Source of the DNA: Faucicola osloensis_D
Lineage (GTDB): Bacteria > Pseudomonadota > Gammaproteobacteria > Pseudomonadales > Moraxellaceae
Direction: 5' to 3' (one strand)
DNA length: 64,000 nt
NCBI GenBank assembly: GCA_020041925.1
Contig: CP083409.1
The notes beneath the pieces are model-generated. The model was not told the DNA's origin, did no database searches, and saw only the letters and a program-made list of their open reading frames with translations. The stretch's first letter is position 1; every line of letters begins with the position of its first letter. The position numbers and the translations under genes were made by a program. Shown here piece by piece: positions 33,577-43,626 of the stretch.

Positions 33577-35907
33577 ATGAATTTTAATGCCTATCCATTT
33601 CGAACTTCAACGTCTAAGCTAGCGGTAGCGATGAGTGCGATGTTAGTATCTAGCAGCGTGTTTGCAGCTGATACGATTAGAAATATCTCAGTTACCACGC
33701 CGAGCGCTGTGCTAACAGAACTCAATATCGACTTTGCTAATAGTGCTGTGACGCCGACGGCTTATGAACTTGCTTCACCCACACGACTGGTGTTGGATTT
33801 TCCCAATGTGAATAATCAAATTTCATCACGGATGCAAACTTATAACCAAGGCTATGTCAACAATGTCACCACGCTGACCAATGACAGTATGACACGTATG
33901 ATTATTGAGTTGTCAAATCAAGCGACCTATAGTACGCGTGTGGTCAATAATCGCCTCGTTGTCTCCATGCAGCCGAAGGGAAGCACCCCTGCAGTAACCA
34001 CCGTAGCTACCAATCCAGCAATCGTTACACCTGTGGTGACTACCCCAGTCGTTGTGAGTCAGCCCGCAGTAGTAGCGCCTGCTGTCGTCGTGACTGAACC
34101 TGTTCCTGTGATTGTCACGCCGCCACCCGTTGCCGTCGTGACCCAAACACCAAAAGTCGCGCCACCCGCCAATACCATGGTAGTCAAAGTCAATCCTTTA
34201 TTAAATCCTGCTGCCGCCGTTGTTCAACAATACAACTATGATGGTCTAGCAGCGATTAATTTTAATGGTACCTCGAACGGCGGCGGTAATATTAGCGTTA
34301 ATTTGGTAAATGACAGCATCCCTGTGGATGTGCAGCGCATGGGTGATGAGTTAGTCATTCGTCTGACAGGCGCCACCATTCCAAGTCGCCTGCAAAAACA
34401 AATGACCGTAGGTAATGGCTTGGTGCGTGATGTTATCGCAACCAACCAAGGACGCAATGGTGTGATTCGTGTTGCCATGACAGGCGATTATGACTATAAA
34501 GCCTTTCAAACAGGTAATCAGCTAAATATCAATATCGATCCCCCCAAACGTCTGCGCGAGCCGACCATTGAAGAGCGTACCTACAGCGGGGCACCTTTAT
34601 CACTAGAGTTTCAAGATGTCAGCGTGCGGACGATTTTAGAAGTGTTGGCACAACATACCAATACCAATATCGTTGCCAGTGACAGCGTCAGTGGTAACAT
34701 TACCTTGCGTCTGATTAACGTGCCTTGGGATCAAGCCTTAGATATTATCCTAAAAAGTAAAAATTTGGATAAACGGGTTAATGGTAATGTAATTTGGGTG
34801 GCACCCGCGGCAGAACTTGCCAAACAAGAAGCCGATGAGTTAAAAGCCCAGCAAGAGAAAAAAGTATTAGACCCACTGCGTACCGAATATATTCGACTCA
34901 ACTATGCCAAAGCAGAAAATGTACGAACATTGATTGAAGCAGGCAGAGCAACATCCGATCGCTCCAGCGGCAGTACATCACTGTTAACAGACAGAGGTAC
35001 AGTCACAATCGATACCAGAACCAACACCTTGATTGTTAAAGACACCGCTGAAACCATCAGCAACATCCGTGATTTGATTAGCAAAATCGATATTGCTGTC
35101 AAACAAGTGATGATTGAAGCCCGCATTGTGACCGCTAGTGATGCTTTCACCAAAGAGCTTGGGGTGAAATGGGGCATTTTATCGCAAGGCGTGCACAGTA
35201 ATCGTAATTTATTAGTGGGTGGTTCTGAGCAGACCATATGGGATCTTAAGAAATATAGTATGCAATCAATGACCGTAAATGGGCAAACTGTTGATTATCC
35301 TTCATACACTATTACACGACCTGACAACCTTAGTGTCAATTTAGGTGCAGCTAACCCTGCAGGACAAATTGCCTTTGGCTTGTTGAGCATTTCAGATTTA
35401 CTATTAGATTTAGAATTGTCAGCCATGCAAGCGGATAACAAGGGTGAAGTCATCTCCAGTCCAAAAGTGCTAACTTCTGATAAACAAACCGCCAAAATCA
35501 TGTCAGGCACGCAAGTCCCTTATCAAGAGGCGTCGGCTAGTGGCGCAACCTCTACATCCTTTAAAGATGCCGCACTTAGCTTAGAAGTTACTCCAAATAT
35601 AACACCTGAAGGAAAGATAGGATTAGAGCTATTAATTGAGAATGGCACACCTAATTATTCTACTAATCCAGTTTCTATAGATAAGGATTCGATTAATACG
35701 AGTGTAGTTGTCGATGATGGTCAGACTGTGGTTTTGGGTGGAATATTTAAAAATATTCTAGGAAATAATGTTACAAAAGTGCCTTTCTTAGGGGATTTAC
35801 CTTATGTTGATCGCTTCTTTAAACGCACCTCAAAAACCAATAACAAGCAAGAATTATTGATTTTTGTGACCCCAAAATTGGTGAATGACACGGGTCGTAT
35901 CAATTAA
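33577..35907 (+). CDS. pilQ: Type IV pilus secretin PilQ
   Basis: This is the outer-membrane channel for the pilus, also the path for DNA uptake in competent relatives. It has 776 residues: a signal peptide cut after about A30, a first AMIN domain (about 35-130), a Pro/Val/Thr-rich linker (about 140-215), a second AMIN domain (about 215-325), a secretin short domain (LEFQDVSVRTILEVLAQHTN, about 340-410), an N1 domain, and the secretin core (GEVISSPKVLTSDKQTA to the end). The double AMIN and the repetitive linker fit Moraxellaceae PilQ. Confidence 0.97.
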   Translation: MNFNAYPFRTSTSKLAVAMSAMLVSSSVFAADTIRNISVTTPSAVLTELNIDFANSAVTPTAYELASPTRLVLDFPNVNNQISSRMQTYNQGYVNNVTTLTNDSMTRMIIELSNQATYSTRVVNNRLVVSMQPKGSTPAVTTVATNPAIVTPVVTTPVVVSQPAVVAPAVVVTEPVPVIVTPPPVAVVTQTPKVAPPANTMVVKVNPLLNPAAAVVQQYNYDGLAAINFNGTSNGGGNISVNLVNDSIPVDVQRMGDELVIRLTGATIPSRLQKQMTVGNGLVRDVIATNQGRNGVIRVAMTGDYDYKAFQTGNQLNINIDPPKRLREPTIEERTYSGAPLSLEFQDVSVRTILEVLAQHTNTNIVASDSVSGNITLRLINVPWDQALDIILKSKNLDKRVNGNVIWVAPAAELAKQEADELKAQQEKKVLDPLRTEYIRLNYAKAENVRTLIEAGRATSDRSSGSTSLLTDRGTVTIDTRTNTLIVKDTAETISNIRDLISKIDIAVKQVMIEARIVTASDAFTKELGVKWGILSQGVHSNRNLLVGGSEQTIWDLKKYSMQSMTVNGQTVDYPSYTITRPDNLSVNLGAANPAGQIAFGLLSISDLLLDLELSAMQADNKGEVISSPKVLTSDKQTAKIMSGTQVPYQEASASGATSTSFKDAALSLEVTPNITPEGKIGLELLIENGTPNYSTNPVSIDKDSINTSVVVDDGQTVVLGGIFKNILGNNVTKVPFLGDLPYVDRFFKRTSKTNNKQELLIFVTPKLVNDTGRIN

Positions 35908-36014
35908 TTGAGAATTCAACAGACGTTTTGCATAACAAAATAGTGTTATAGCGCATTGCCACAAATCACAGTATAATGTTTTCAATATATTATAGAGTGA
36001 TTTGTGGTTTTTTT

Positions 36015-36551
36015 ATGGAGTGTAATCAACCTAAGCCGTTAATTATTTTGATTGGTCCGATGGGTGCGGGTAAGACCACAATTGGTAAACTGTTGGCGCA
36101 GCAACTTGGGTTTACGTTTTATGACAGTGATCAGGAAATAGAACGGGTCTCAGGCGCGAGTATTAGCTGGATTTTTGAAAAAGAGGGTGAAGTAGGGTTT
36201 CGTCAACGCGAAACACGTGTGCTTGATAAACTAACCCAGCTCGATCATATCGTACTAGCCACAGGCGGTGGCGCAGTTACTATCGCTGAAAATCACCATT
36301 TTTTAAAACGTGGTATAATCATCTATCTGCGGGCAGAAGTTGACATTCAATATGAACGCACTTGTCGTGACCGCAACCGTCCGTTATTACAAATAGACAA
36401 TCCTAAGCAAAAGCTAACCGAACTGTTTTGTAAACGTGACCCAATTTATCAGCAGCTTGCTGACATCACCATTGTTACGGGTCACAGTTCCCCAAAAAAA
36501 ATGGTGCATGACATTTTGCTGCAATTGCAAGACGCCAATATAACCGTCTAA
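36015..36551 (+). CDS. aroK: Shikimate kinase
   Basis: AroK phosphorylates shikimate with ATP. The P-loop is G14-P-M-G-A-G-K-T-T. The family motifs FYDSDQEIE (shikimate Asp), FRQRETRVL, LATGGGAV and RNRPLLQ are present. I start it at the ATG at 36015 (178 residues). A longer reading from 35976 begins inside a sequence TATAAT that looks like a -10 box. It lies between pilQ and aroB, the usual gammaproteobacterial place. Confidence 0.96.
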   Translation: MECNQPKPLIILIGPMGAGKTTIGKLLAQQLGFTFYDSDQEIERVSGASISWIFEKEGEVGFRQRETRVLDKLTQLDHIVLATGGGAVTIAENHHFLKRGIIIYLRAEVDIQYERTCRDRNRPLLQIDNPKQKLTELFCKRDPIYQQLADITIVTGHSSPKKMVHDILLQLQDANITV

Positions 36552-36619
36552 ATGTAGCACTCTCGATATGACAAGCTAATTGATGACAACCTGCTAGATG
36601 ACAAAAAGATAACATTGAT

Positions 36620-37717
36620 ATGAGTACTGCCATGCGCCGTGAGTTAATTGTCCATACACGTTCACACGACTATCCCATTTTTATTGGGGAAAACCTCATC
36701 GAAACCTTTGATTTTGCTGACTATATTGGCGGCAAACAAGTATTGGTTGTCACCAATGAGACAGTTGCACCCTTATATCTTGATAAACTCGTTGCACGTC
36801 TGCCTGCCGATAAACTCATTAAAACTTGTATTTTACCTGATGGTGAGCAATATAAAACCCAGCAAAGCATTGATCATATTTATGATCAGTTGATGGAAAA
36901 TCACTTTAATCGTGACTGTACGCTGATAGCCCTTGGCGGTGGCGTCATTGGTGATATGGTGGGTTTTGCGGCAGCAAGTTTTATGCGCGGTGTGAATTTT
37001 ATTCAAATTCCCACAACTTTGTTATCGCAAGTGGATTCTAGCGTGGGCGGCAAGACAGGCATCAATCATCGCTTGGGCAAAAATATGATTGGCGCGTTTT
37101 GGCAGCCGCGTCTTGTTTTGGCAGATATGACCACCTTAAAAACCTTGCCACCGCGTGAACTATCAGCAGGGTTAGCAGAAGTGATTAAATACGCGTTAAT
37201 CGGCGATGTGGGGTTTTTGGCTTGGCTTGAAACCCATATGACATCGTTACGCGCGCTCGATTTGAATTTGTTAGCCCAAGCTGTACTGATTTCTTGCCAG
37301 CATAAAGCAGATATTGTGGCGCAAGATGAGTTTGAAGCCAACACGCGTGCGCTACTTAATTTTGGTCATACCTTTGGGCATGTGATTGAAACGCATGAAG
37401 GTTATGGCAATTGGCTGCACGGTGAAGCAGTCGCGGTAGGTATGATTCAAGCGATGCAGTTGTCACAAAAACAAGGTTGGCTCAGCGCGGATGATGTTGA
37501 CAGAGCTAGCTCTTTAATCGCTCGTGCTGATTTACCCACCCATCCGCCAGTCATTGAGGTCAATACAGCACTGGATTTGATGGGTCATGATAAAAAAGTC
37601 AAATCCGGCAAAATTCGTCTAGTATTACTAGAAAAATTGGGACAAGCGGTATTGACTTCAGCGTACGATCCAGCGTTACTGACAGACGTGCTGGCTTTGA
37701 CTGATAAAGCTAATTGA
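36620..37717 (+). CDS. aroB: 3-dehydroquinate synthase
   Basis: AroB makes dehydroquinate from DAHP using NAD+ and a divalent metal. The 365-residue protein has LPDGEQYKT, ALGGGVIGDMVGFAAASFMRG, QIPTTLLSQVDSSVGGKTGI and FGHTFGHVIE (metal His). An in-frame ATG four codons downstream (36632) is an alternative start, and neither has a strong ribosome site. It is 68 bp after aroK. Confidence 0.97.
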   Translation: MSTAMRRELIVHTRSHDYPIFIGENLIETFDFADYIGGKQVLVVTNETVAPLYLDKLVARLPADKLIKTCILPDGEQYKTQQSIDHIYDQLMENHFNRDCTLIALGGGVIGDMVGFAAASFMRGVNFIQIPTTLLSQVDSSVGGKTGINHRLGKNMIGAFWQPRLVLADMTTLKTLPPRELSAGLAEVIKYALIGDVGFLAWLETHMTSLRALDLNLLAQAVLISCQHKADIVAQDEFEANTRALLNFGHTFGHVIETHEGYGNWLHGEAVAVGMIQAMQLSQKQGWLSADDVDRASSLIARADLPTHPPVIEVNTALDLMGHDKKVKSGKIRLVLLEKLGQAVLTSAYDPALLTDVLALTDKAN

Positions 37718-37786
37718 TATAAATTTTATAGATGGGTTAAAGCGTCCTATCGGGCGTTAATCTTACCTCGGACAGAAGGTTGTTTT

Positions 37787-38770
37787 ATGGTGCATTCTTT
37801 ATCTACGCTGTATCGTTCATGGGCATTTAAAGTGACCACTTGGCTGATTTTAGCGGCGATTGCAGGCGGCTTGACGGTCATGGTGTGGATTGCCTCTGCG
37901 GTAAAGCCTGCCAAAAGTGCGGTGAAAGCGGCGAGTAATGCTAATCTAAATCAAGATCCCACCGCGCTACTATTGGCCAAACCACCTGAAGAGCTTAATA
38001 CCAAAGTTAGACCCCTCAAATTTGATGCGGTGATTCGTGATATGCGCAACTATCCCAAAGAATTCAAGGACAGTCGCTTTATCAAGGCCAATAACGGCAA
38101 ATGGACAGTTCAAGTCATGAACGTGGTGGAGCACGAAGTGGTCACCGATTACCTAAATAGCCGTGACGATCGTGATAAATTTAATTATTTTCGTATCGTC
38201 GATGCCCATAACCAAAAACGCTTTGTCGTCACCTATGGCGTATTTGGCTCAGTACAAGAAGCGGTTGGCGCGGCTAAAGTAGTGAATTTTAATTTACCAA
38301 AAGAGGTCAAAGCATTTCCTGAAGAATTTAAAATGTATGCCCCGCAAATGGATGAGTATGAAGTCGCGCCGCCCCTTCGTGATGTGGGTAAGACAGCCGC
38401 GCGAGAAGTCAAACTAAACGCCACACCAAAATTATTGCCTGCGCCAAAAGCCAAAGTTGAACGGCAACCACAAGCTGCGACTTCCACAGCAGCAGAACCA
38501 AAACGCGTAGCACCAAAAACTAGCATTGAAAAGTCAGTCAATCCGCAAGAGACTCTTTCTATCCAAGAAGGTAAAGTGATTGCTGAAAGCAACAGTAACG
38601 ACTCAAATGTTACCCGTTCAGAACCAAAAGTTATCAATAGCAAGAACGATAATGCTGACGTCAAACCCAAACAAACCCACAGCAAGCCGTCTGAAGAAAA
38701 GCCAAAATCCAAAGATGCCTCAAAGGATAGCATGGGCGAGTTAATCAAGCAGAAGTCCCAAGCCAACTAG
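37787..38770 (+). CDS. SPOR-like membrane protein between aroB and gltB (DamX position)
   Basis: This 327-residue protein has a helix at about 17-38 (VTTWLILAAIAGGLTVMVWI), a small alpha/beta domain at about 100-175 (KWTVQVMNVVEHEVVTDYLN...RFVVTYGVFGSVQEAVGAA) that has the SPOR repeat pattern, and a long Lys/Pro/Ser/Glu-rich tail predicted to be disordered. In relatives a SPOR protein follows aroB (DamX in E. coli). Here the domain is in the middle rather than at the C-terminus. A role in cell division or glycan binding is inferred. The ribosome site is AGAAGG. Confidence 0.8.
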   Translation: MVHSLSTLYRSWAFKVTTWLILAAIAGGLTVMVWIASAVKPAKSAVKAASNANLNQDPTALLLAKPPEELNTKVRPLKFDAVIRDMRNYPKEFKDSRFIKANNGKWTVQVMNVVEHEVVTDYLNSRDDRDKFNYFRIVDAHNQKRFVVTYGVFGSVQEAVGAAKVVNFNLPKEVKAFPEEFKMYAPQMDEYEVAPPLRDVGKTAAREVKLNATPKLLPAPKAKVERQPQAATSTAAEPKRVAPKTSIEKSVNPQETLSIQEGKVIAESNSNDSNVTRSEPKVINSKNDNADVKPKQTHSKPSEEKPKSKDASKDSMGELIKQKSQAN

Positions 38771-38830
38771 TGACTTTAGACGAATTGGTTAGTTTTGGGA
38801 TTCAAATAACAGTGGATTTTTTCACCCTTT

Positions 38831-38847
38831 TTCGTTAATATAACGAA
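38831..38847. promoter_or_regulatory. Palindrome upstream of gltB (site 1)
   Basis: TTCGTTA-ATA-TAACGAA is a perfect 7-bp inverted repeat. It is extended by CCCTT before and GGG after, and is followed by ATTTTTATTT, so it may act as the terminator of the SPOR-like gene rather than as an operator. Confidence 0.5.
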
Positions 38848-38876
38848 GGGTATCATTTTTATTTCTTATGGTACAT

Positions 38877-38904
38877 ATAGATAACAAACATGACGGTTAT
38901 CTAT
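38877..38904. promoter_or_regulatory. Inverted repeat upstream of gltB (site 2)
   Basis: ATAGATAAC (38877-38885) and GTTATCTAT (38896-38904) form a perfect 9-bp inverted repeat with a 10-bp spacer, about 90 bp before gltB. The half-site spacing of about two helical turns suits a dimeric activator or repressor of glutamate synthase genes. Confidence 0.5.
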
Positions 38905-38992
38905 TCCAATATTTTATGATTCAATAGCAAACATTGCACATATTTATAGTATGCCCATTTCTTTGCTACCAGCTTGTTAAGGGAACACGCTT

Positions 38993-41900
38993 ATGTCTTT
39001 AAATCAGTATTCAGATCAGCATAATCTTTACCAACCCGATGTGTTCAAAGACAACTGTGGGTTTGGTTTGATTGCGCATACCCATGGTGAAGCTAGTCAT
39101 GACTTAGTACAAACAGCGATTCATAGTTTAAGCTGTATGACCCACCGCGGTGGCGTAGCAGCCGATGGTAAGACAGGCGATGGTTGTGGTCTATTGATTG
39201 CGACGCCCAAAGTATTTTTTAAAAAAATCGCTTCAGACAATGGCTTTACCCTAAACGAAATTTTTGCCGTCGGCACAGTATTTGTTAACCTTGATAAAGC
39301 ATTAGCACAGCATAGCCAAGATACCCTAAGCCAAGCGATTGAAGCACAAGGTTTGCTAGTCGCTGGCTGGCGTGATGTGCCGGTTGATTTAAGTATCGTG
39401 GGTGACATTGCCCGTGAATCACTCCCAGGCTTTAAACAAATTTTAGTTAATTGCCCAATCAATATGGACGAGGCAACCTTTAACCGTAAATTATTCGTTG
39501 CACGCCGCAAAGCAGAAATCGCACTAAAAGATGACCCGTTGTTTTATGTGACGTCATTGACTTCACAAGTGGTTATCTATAAAGGCTTGGTCATGCCTGC
39601 CGATTTGCCCGCATTCTTCTTGGATTTGCAAGACGAACGTTTGGCGTCACACATTGTGGTATTCCACCAACGTTTCTCAACCAATACCCTGCCAAGATGG
39701 CCACTAGCCCAGCCTTTTCGCTATCTTGCCCACAATGGTGAATTAAACACGATTGATGGTAACCGTGACTGGGCAGTCGCTCGTACGCCAAAATTTGTCA
39801 CCGATTTGATTCCAGAGCTGCAAGAATTACAACCACTAGTCAACCGTGTGGGCTCTGACTCATCAAGCTTAGACAATATGCTTGAAGTACTGGTGTCAGG
39901 GGGCATGGATTTATTCCGTGCGCTTTCTATCCTTGTGCCGCCAGCATGGCAAAATGTTGACACCATGGACATGGATTTACGCGCGTTTTATGAGTTTTAC
40001 TCACAGCACATGGAAGCGTGGGATGGCCCAGCCGGTCTAGTGATCCAAGATGGTCGCTATGCGGTTTGTATGCTTGACCGCAATGGTTTACGTCCCTCAC
40101 GTTGGGTGACTACCAAAAATGGCTATATCACCGTCGCTTCAGAAATCGGTACTTGGGATTATCAGCCTGAAGACGTGATTGCTAAAGGTCGTGTCGGACC
40201 GGGTCAAATGCTAGTGATTGACACCGAAACTGGTAACATCATGGACACCAAAGCAGTGGGTCGTCAGCTGAAAAAAGCCCATCCATATCGCCTATGGTTA
40301 CGGGAGAATGCGGTACGTCTACGGGATGATGAACAGCTAGAAGAAAAAGCTTACGAGCAACGTGAAACGGGCGAGAATCTGCTAGCACTGCAAAAAATGT
40401 TCCATATCACCAATGAAGAACGTACAGAAATCATCCGTCCTTCAGCCGAAAACGGTCAAGAAGCCGTTGGTTCGATGGGGGATGATACCCCGATGGCAGT
40501 ACTGTCAAAACAAGTTCGTCACGTCGCTGATTTCTTCCGTCAACAATTCGCTCAGGTTACCAACCCACCAATCGATCCTCTGCGCGAAGCGATTGTGATG
40601 TCATTGGAAACTTGTTTGGGTAGCGAAAAGAATATTTTTGAACCCACGCCAGACCACGCCAACCGTATCGTGTTGTCATCGCCTGTGTTGTCATCGAGCA
40701 AAATGATGCAACTACGCAGCGTCACAAAACCAGGTTTTGAAATTGAGACCATTGATTTAAATTATGATGAATCAATGCCATTAGAAGATGCCATCAAACA
40801 CATCTGTGAGCAAGCTGCACAAGCGGTAAGCGCAGGTAAAGTATTGATTGTATTATCTGACCGCAATATTGAAAAAGGTAAAGTACCTGCCAATGCCATT
40901 ATGGTGACGGGTGCGGTGCATCATCACTTGATTAATGTGGGTTTACGCGCAGATGCCAACTTAATCATCGAAACAGGTTTGGTACGTGATTCGCACCAAT
41001 TAGCGGTCTTGTTAGGGTTTGGTGCTACCGCGGTTTATCCATACTTGGCTTACAATGTGATTGCAGACTTGGTCGATAAAGGCGACTTGTTGGGTGATCC
41101 GCTTTACGCCAAAAATAACTTCCGCAAAAGCTTGGACAAAGGCTTATTAAAAATCCTATCAAAAATGGGTATTTCGACTGTCTCTTCTTACCGCGGCGCG
41201 CAATTGTTTGAAGCCGTGGGTTTATCAGAAGAAGTGGTTGAGCTTTGCTTTACTGGTGTTGAAAGCCGTATCTCAGGTGCCACGTTTGACGATTTGGCGA
41301 TTGACCAACAAATCTTGGCAAAAAACGCATTTACCAAACGTGTACCGCTTGACCAAGGCGGCTTGCTAAAATTCGTCTTTAACAAAGAATACCACGCCTT
41401 TAACCCAGATGTGATTCAAGCGCTACATAAAGCGGTACGCACGGGCGACTACGACAACTACAAAGAATATGCGTCGATTGTCAACAGCCGCCCTGTAGCG
41501 ACGTTACGTGATTTGCTGCAGTTAGATACCAGTAAATCCATCAGTGTTGATGACGTTGAGCCCATTGAACAAATTCTAAAACGCTTTGACTCAGCAGGTA
41601 TGTCATTAGGCGCCTTGTCGCCAGAGGCACACGAGGCGATTGCAACCGCGATGAACACGATTGGCGGACGTTCAAACTCGGGTGAGGGTGGTGAAGATCC
41701 CACACGTTATGGCACGATTCGTAACTCAAAAATCAAACAAGTCGCCTCAGGTCGTTTTGGGGTTACGCCGGCTTACTTGCGTTCTGCAGAAGTGATGCAG
41801 ATTAAAATCGCGCAGGGTGCAAAACCCGGTGAAGGCGGTCAGTTGCCCGGTGGTAAAGTAAATAGCTTAATTGCTCGTTTGCGTTACTCAGTGCCAGGTG

Positions 41901-43462
41901 TGACCTTGATTTCACCGCCACCGCATCATGATATTTATTCGATTGAAGACTTGGCGCAGCTAATTTTTGACTTAAAACAAGTCAATCCAAACGCGCTGGT
42001 GTCAGTCAAATTGGTGTCGCGCCCAGGTGTAGGCACTATTGCAACAGGCGTGGCAAAAGCGTATGCCGACTTGATTACCATTTCAGGGTATGATGGTGGT
42101 ACTGCAGCGTCACCCTTGTCGTCAATTCACTATGCCGGTTCGCCTTGGGAACTAGGTTTATCTGAAGCGCACCAATCGCTTCGTGTCAACGGGTTACGTC
42201 ATAAAGTACGCGTGCAAACGGATGGTGGTTTAAAAACTGGTTTAGATGTAGTTAAAGCGGCAATATTGGGGGCGGAAAGCTTTGGTTTTGGTACCACGCC
42301 AATGATTGCCGTGGGCTGTAAATACCTGCGTATCTGTCACTTAAATAACTGCCCAACGGGTGTGGCAACGCAAAAATCAGAACTGCGCGATGAGCATTTT
42401 ATCGGTGAAGCCGACATGCTGATTAATTTCTTTAGATTTGTGGCACAAGAAACCCGCGAGTGGTTGGCGGCATTGGGCGTGCGTTCAATGGAAGAGCTTG
42501 TGGGTCGCACCGACTTGCTATCAGTCATGTCAGGTACTACCAACAAGCAACAACACCTAAACCTAGCGCCGCTATTATTTACCCATAGTAAAGGCGATGG
42601 CAAACCACAAACCTGCCAAGTTGAGCGCAATGAGCCATTTGATAAAGGCTTGCTTGCTGAACAAATGGTTATCGATATGATGGATACCATCAAATCAGCC
42701 AAAGGCGGTGACTTTAGTTATCGTATTGGCAACTGTGACCGTTCTATCGGTGCGCGTATCTCAGGGGAGATTGCTGCGCTGCATGGCAATAATGGTATGG
42801 CAAGCGCGCCAATCAACTTGCACTTAACCGGTACTGCGGGTCAAAGTTTAGGTGTGTGGAATGCAGGCGGCTTGAACATTAAGCTTGAAGGCGATGCCAA
42901 CGACTACGTCGGTAAAGGCATGGCAGGGGGTGAAATCGTGATTTACCCACCAAAAGGCTCGACGTTTGCTAGCCAGCAAACCGCTATCATCGGTAACACC
43001 TGTCTGTATGGTGCGACAGGCGGTCATCTATATGCAGCAGGTACTGCCGGTGAACGTTTTGCGGTTCGTAATTCAGGTTGTTTTGCGGTGGTTGAAGGTA
43101 CCGGTGACCACTGCTGTGAATACATGACGGGTGGTGTGGTGACGGTGTTGGGTAAAACAGGGCTAAACTTCGGTGCTGGTATGACAGGTGGTTTTGCTTA
43201 TGTGCTTGATTTAGATGGCGATTTCTTTGATCGTTGTAACCATGAGCTTATCGATATGCATCGTATCTCAAGTGAGCAAACAGAAAATCACCGTATCAAC
43301 TTGATGTCGATTATCAAAACACACGTGGCAAAAACAGGTAGCCAATGGGGTCAAACCATCCTTGACGACTTTGAGCATTATGTTCGTAAGTTCTATTTGG
43401 TCAAACCAAAAGCTGCGAACATTACTTCGCTACTAAAAACGACCATGGCAGACCCACAATAA
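38993..43462 (+). CDS. gltB: Glutamate synthase (NADPH) large subunit
   Basis: GltB makes two glutamates from glutamine and 2-oxoglutarate. The 1489-residue protein has a propeptide of 21 residues and then the N-terminal nucleophile C22 (DNCGFGLIAH) of the class II amidotransferase. A central domain follows, then the FMN/2-oxoglutarate domain (GRSNSGEGGEDP, KPGEGGQLPGGKV, ISGYDGGTAASPLSS), the [3Fe-4S] cluster CKYLRICHLNNC at about residues 1108-1119, and the C-terminal beta-helix (GGxxGxG repeats). The ribosome site is AAGGGA. Confidence 0.98.
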   Translation: MSLNQYSDQHNLYQPDVFKDNCGFGLIAHTHGEASHDLVQTAIHSLSCMTHRGGVAADGKTGDGCGLLIATPKVFFKKIASDNGFTLNEIFAVGTVFVNLDKALAQHSQDTLSQAIEAQGLLVAGWRDVPVDLSIVGDIARESLPGFKQILVNCPINMDEATFNRKLFVARRKAEIALKDDPLFYVTSLTSQVVIYKGLVMPADLPAFFLDLQDERLASHIVVFHQRFSTNTLPRWPLAQPFRYLAHNGELNTIDGNRDWAVARTPKFVTDLIPELQELQPLVNRVGSDSSSLDNMLEVLVSGGMDLFRALSILVPPAWQNVDTMDMDLRAFYEFYSQHMEAWDGPAGLVIQDGRYAVCMLDRNGLRPSRWVTTKNGYITVASEIGTWDYQPEDVIAKGRVGPGQMLVIDTETGNIMDTKAVGRQLKKAHPYRLWLRENAVRLRDDEQLEEKAYEQRETGENLLALQKMFHITNEERTEIIRPSAENGQEAVGSMGDDTPMAVLSKQVRHVADFFRQQFAQVTNPPIDPLREAIVMSLETCLGSEKNIFEPTPDHANRIVLSSPVLSSSKMMQLRSVTKPGFEIETIDLNYDESMPLEDAIKHICEQAAQAVSAGKVLIVLSDRNIEKGKVPANAIMVTGAVHHHLINVGLRADANLIIETGLVRDSHQLAVLLGFGATAVYPYLAYNVIADLVDKGDLLGDPLYAKNNFRKSLDKGLLKILSKMGISTVSSYRGAQLFEAVGLSEEVVELCFTGVESRISGATFDDLAIDQQILAKNAFTKRVPLDQGGLLKFVFNKEYHAFNPDVIQALHKAVRTGDYDNYKEYASIVNSRPVATLRDLLQLDTSKSISVDDVEPIEQILKRFDSAGMSLGALSPEAHEAIATAMNTIGGRSNSGEGGEDPTRYGTIRNSKIKQVASGRFGVTPAYLRSAEVMQIKIAQGAKPGEGGQLPGGKVNSLIARLRYSVPGVTLISPPPHHDIYSIEDLAQLIFDLKQVNPNALVSVKLVSRPGVGTIATGVAKAYADLITISGYDGGTAASPLSSIHYAGSPWELGLSEAHQSLRVNGLRHKVRVQTDGGLKTGLDVVKAAILGAESFGFGTTPMIAVGCKYLRICHLNNCPTGVATQKSELRDEHFIGEADMLINFFRFVAQETREWLAALGVRSMEELVGRTDLLSVMSGTTNKQQHLNLAPLLFTHSKGDGKPQTCQVERNEPFDKGLLAEQMVIDMMDTIKSAKGGDFSYRIGNCDRSIGARISGEIAALHGNNGMASAPINLHLTGTAGQSLGVWNAGGLNIKLEGDANDYVGKGMAGGEIVIYPPKGSTFASQQTAIIGNTCLYGATGGHLYAAGTAGERFAVRNSGCFAVVEGTGDHCCEYMTGGVVTVLGKTGLNFGAGMTGGFAYVLDLDGDFFDRCNHELIDMHRISSEQTENHRINLMSIIKTHVAKTGSQWGQTILDDFEHYVRKFYLVKPKAANITSLLKTTMADPQ

Positions 43463-43596
43463 GCGATTGTGTCGCATAATTTGATGATATTGGATTGCTA
43501 AAGGTAGCGCGTGACAAGCGCTCTACCTTTAACTTAAATTTTAAAAGTTCGCTGTCAAGCAGGTCGGTATACAGTGAATCGCTGGATACCACTCAC

Positions 43597-43622
43597 TTAG
43601 GAGCATTGCTTTAGGAGCATTG
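43597..43622 (+). repeat. Duplicated ribosome-binding segment before gltD
   Basis: TTAGGAGCATTG occurs at 43597-43608 and again at 43611-43622. Each copy carries AGGAG. The second is 8-9 bases from the gltD ATG at 43627 and is the working site by spacing. The first may act as a standby site. Confidence 0.8.
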
Positions 43623-43626
43623 GGGC

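Noticed and set aside
35976..36014. Upstream extension of aroK
   Set aside because: The ATG overlaps a TATAAT box and the added residues are hydrophobic and not typical of shikimate kinase.
38233..38766. A 177-residue minus-strand frame over the SPOR-like gene
   Set aside because: The plus-strand gene has a membrane helix, a SPOR-like domain and a good ribosome site. The antisense product is Ser/Phe/Leu-rich shadow sequence.
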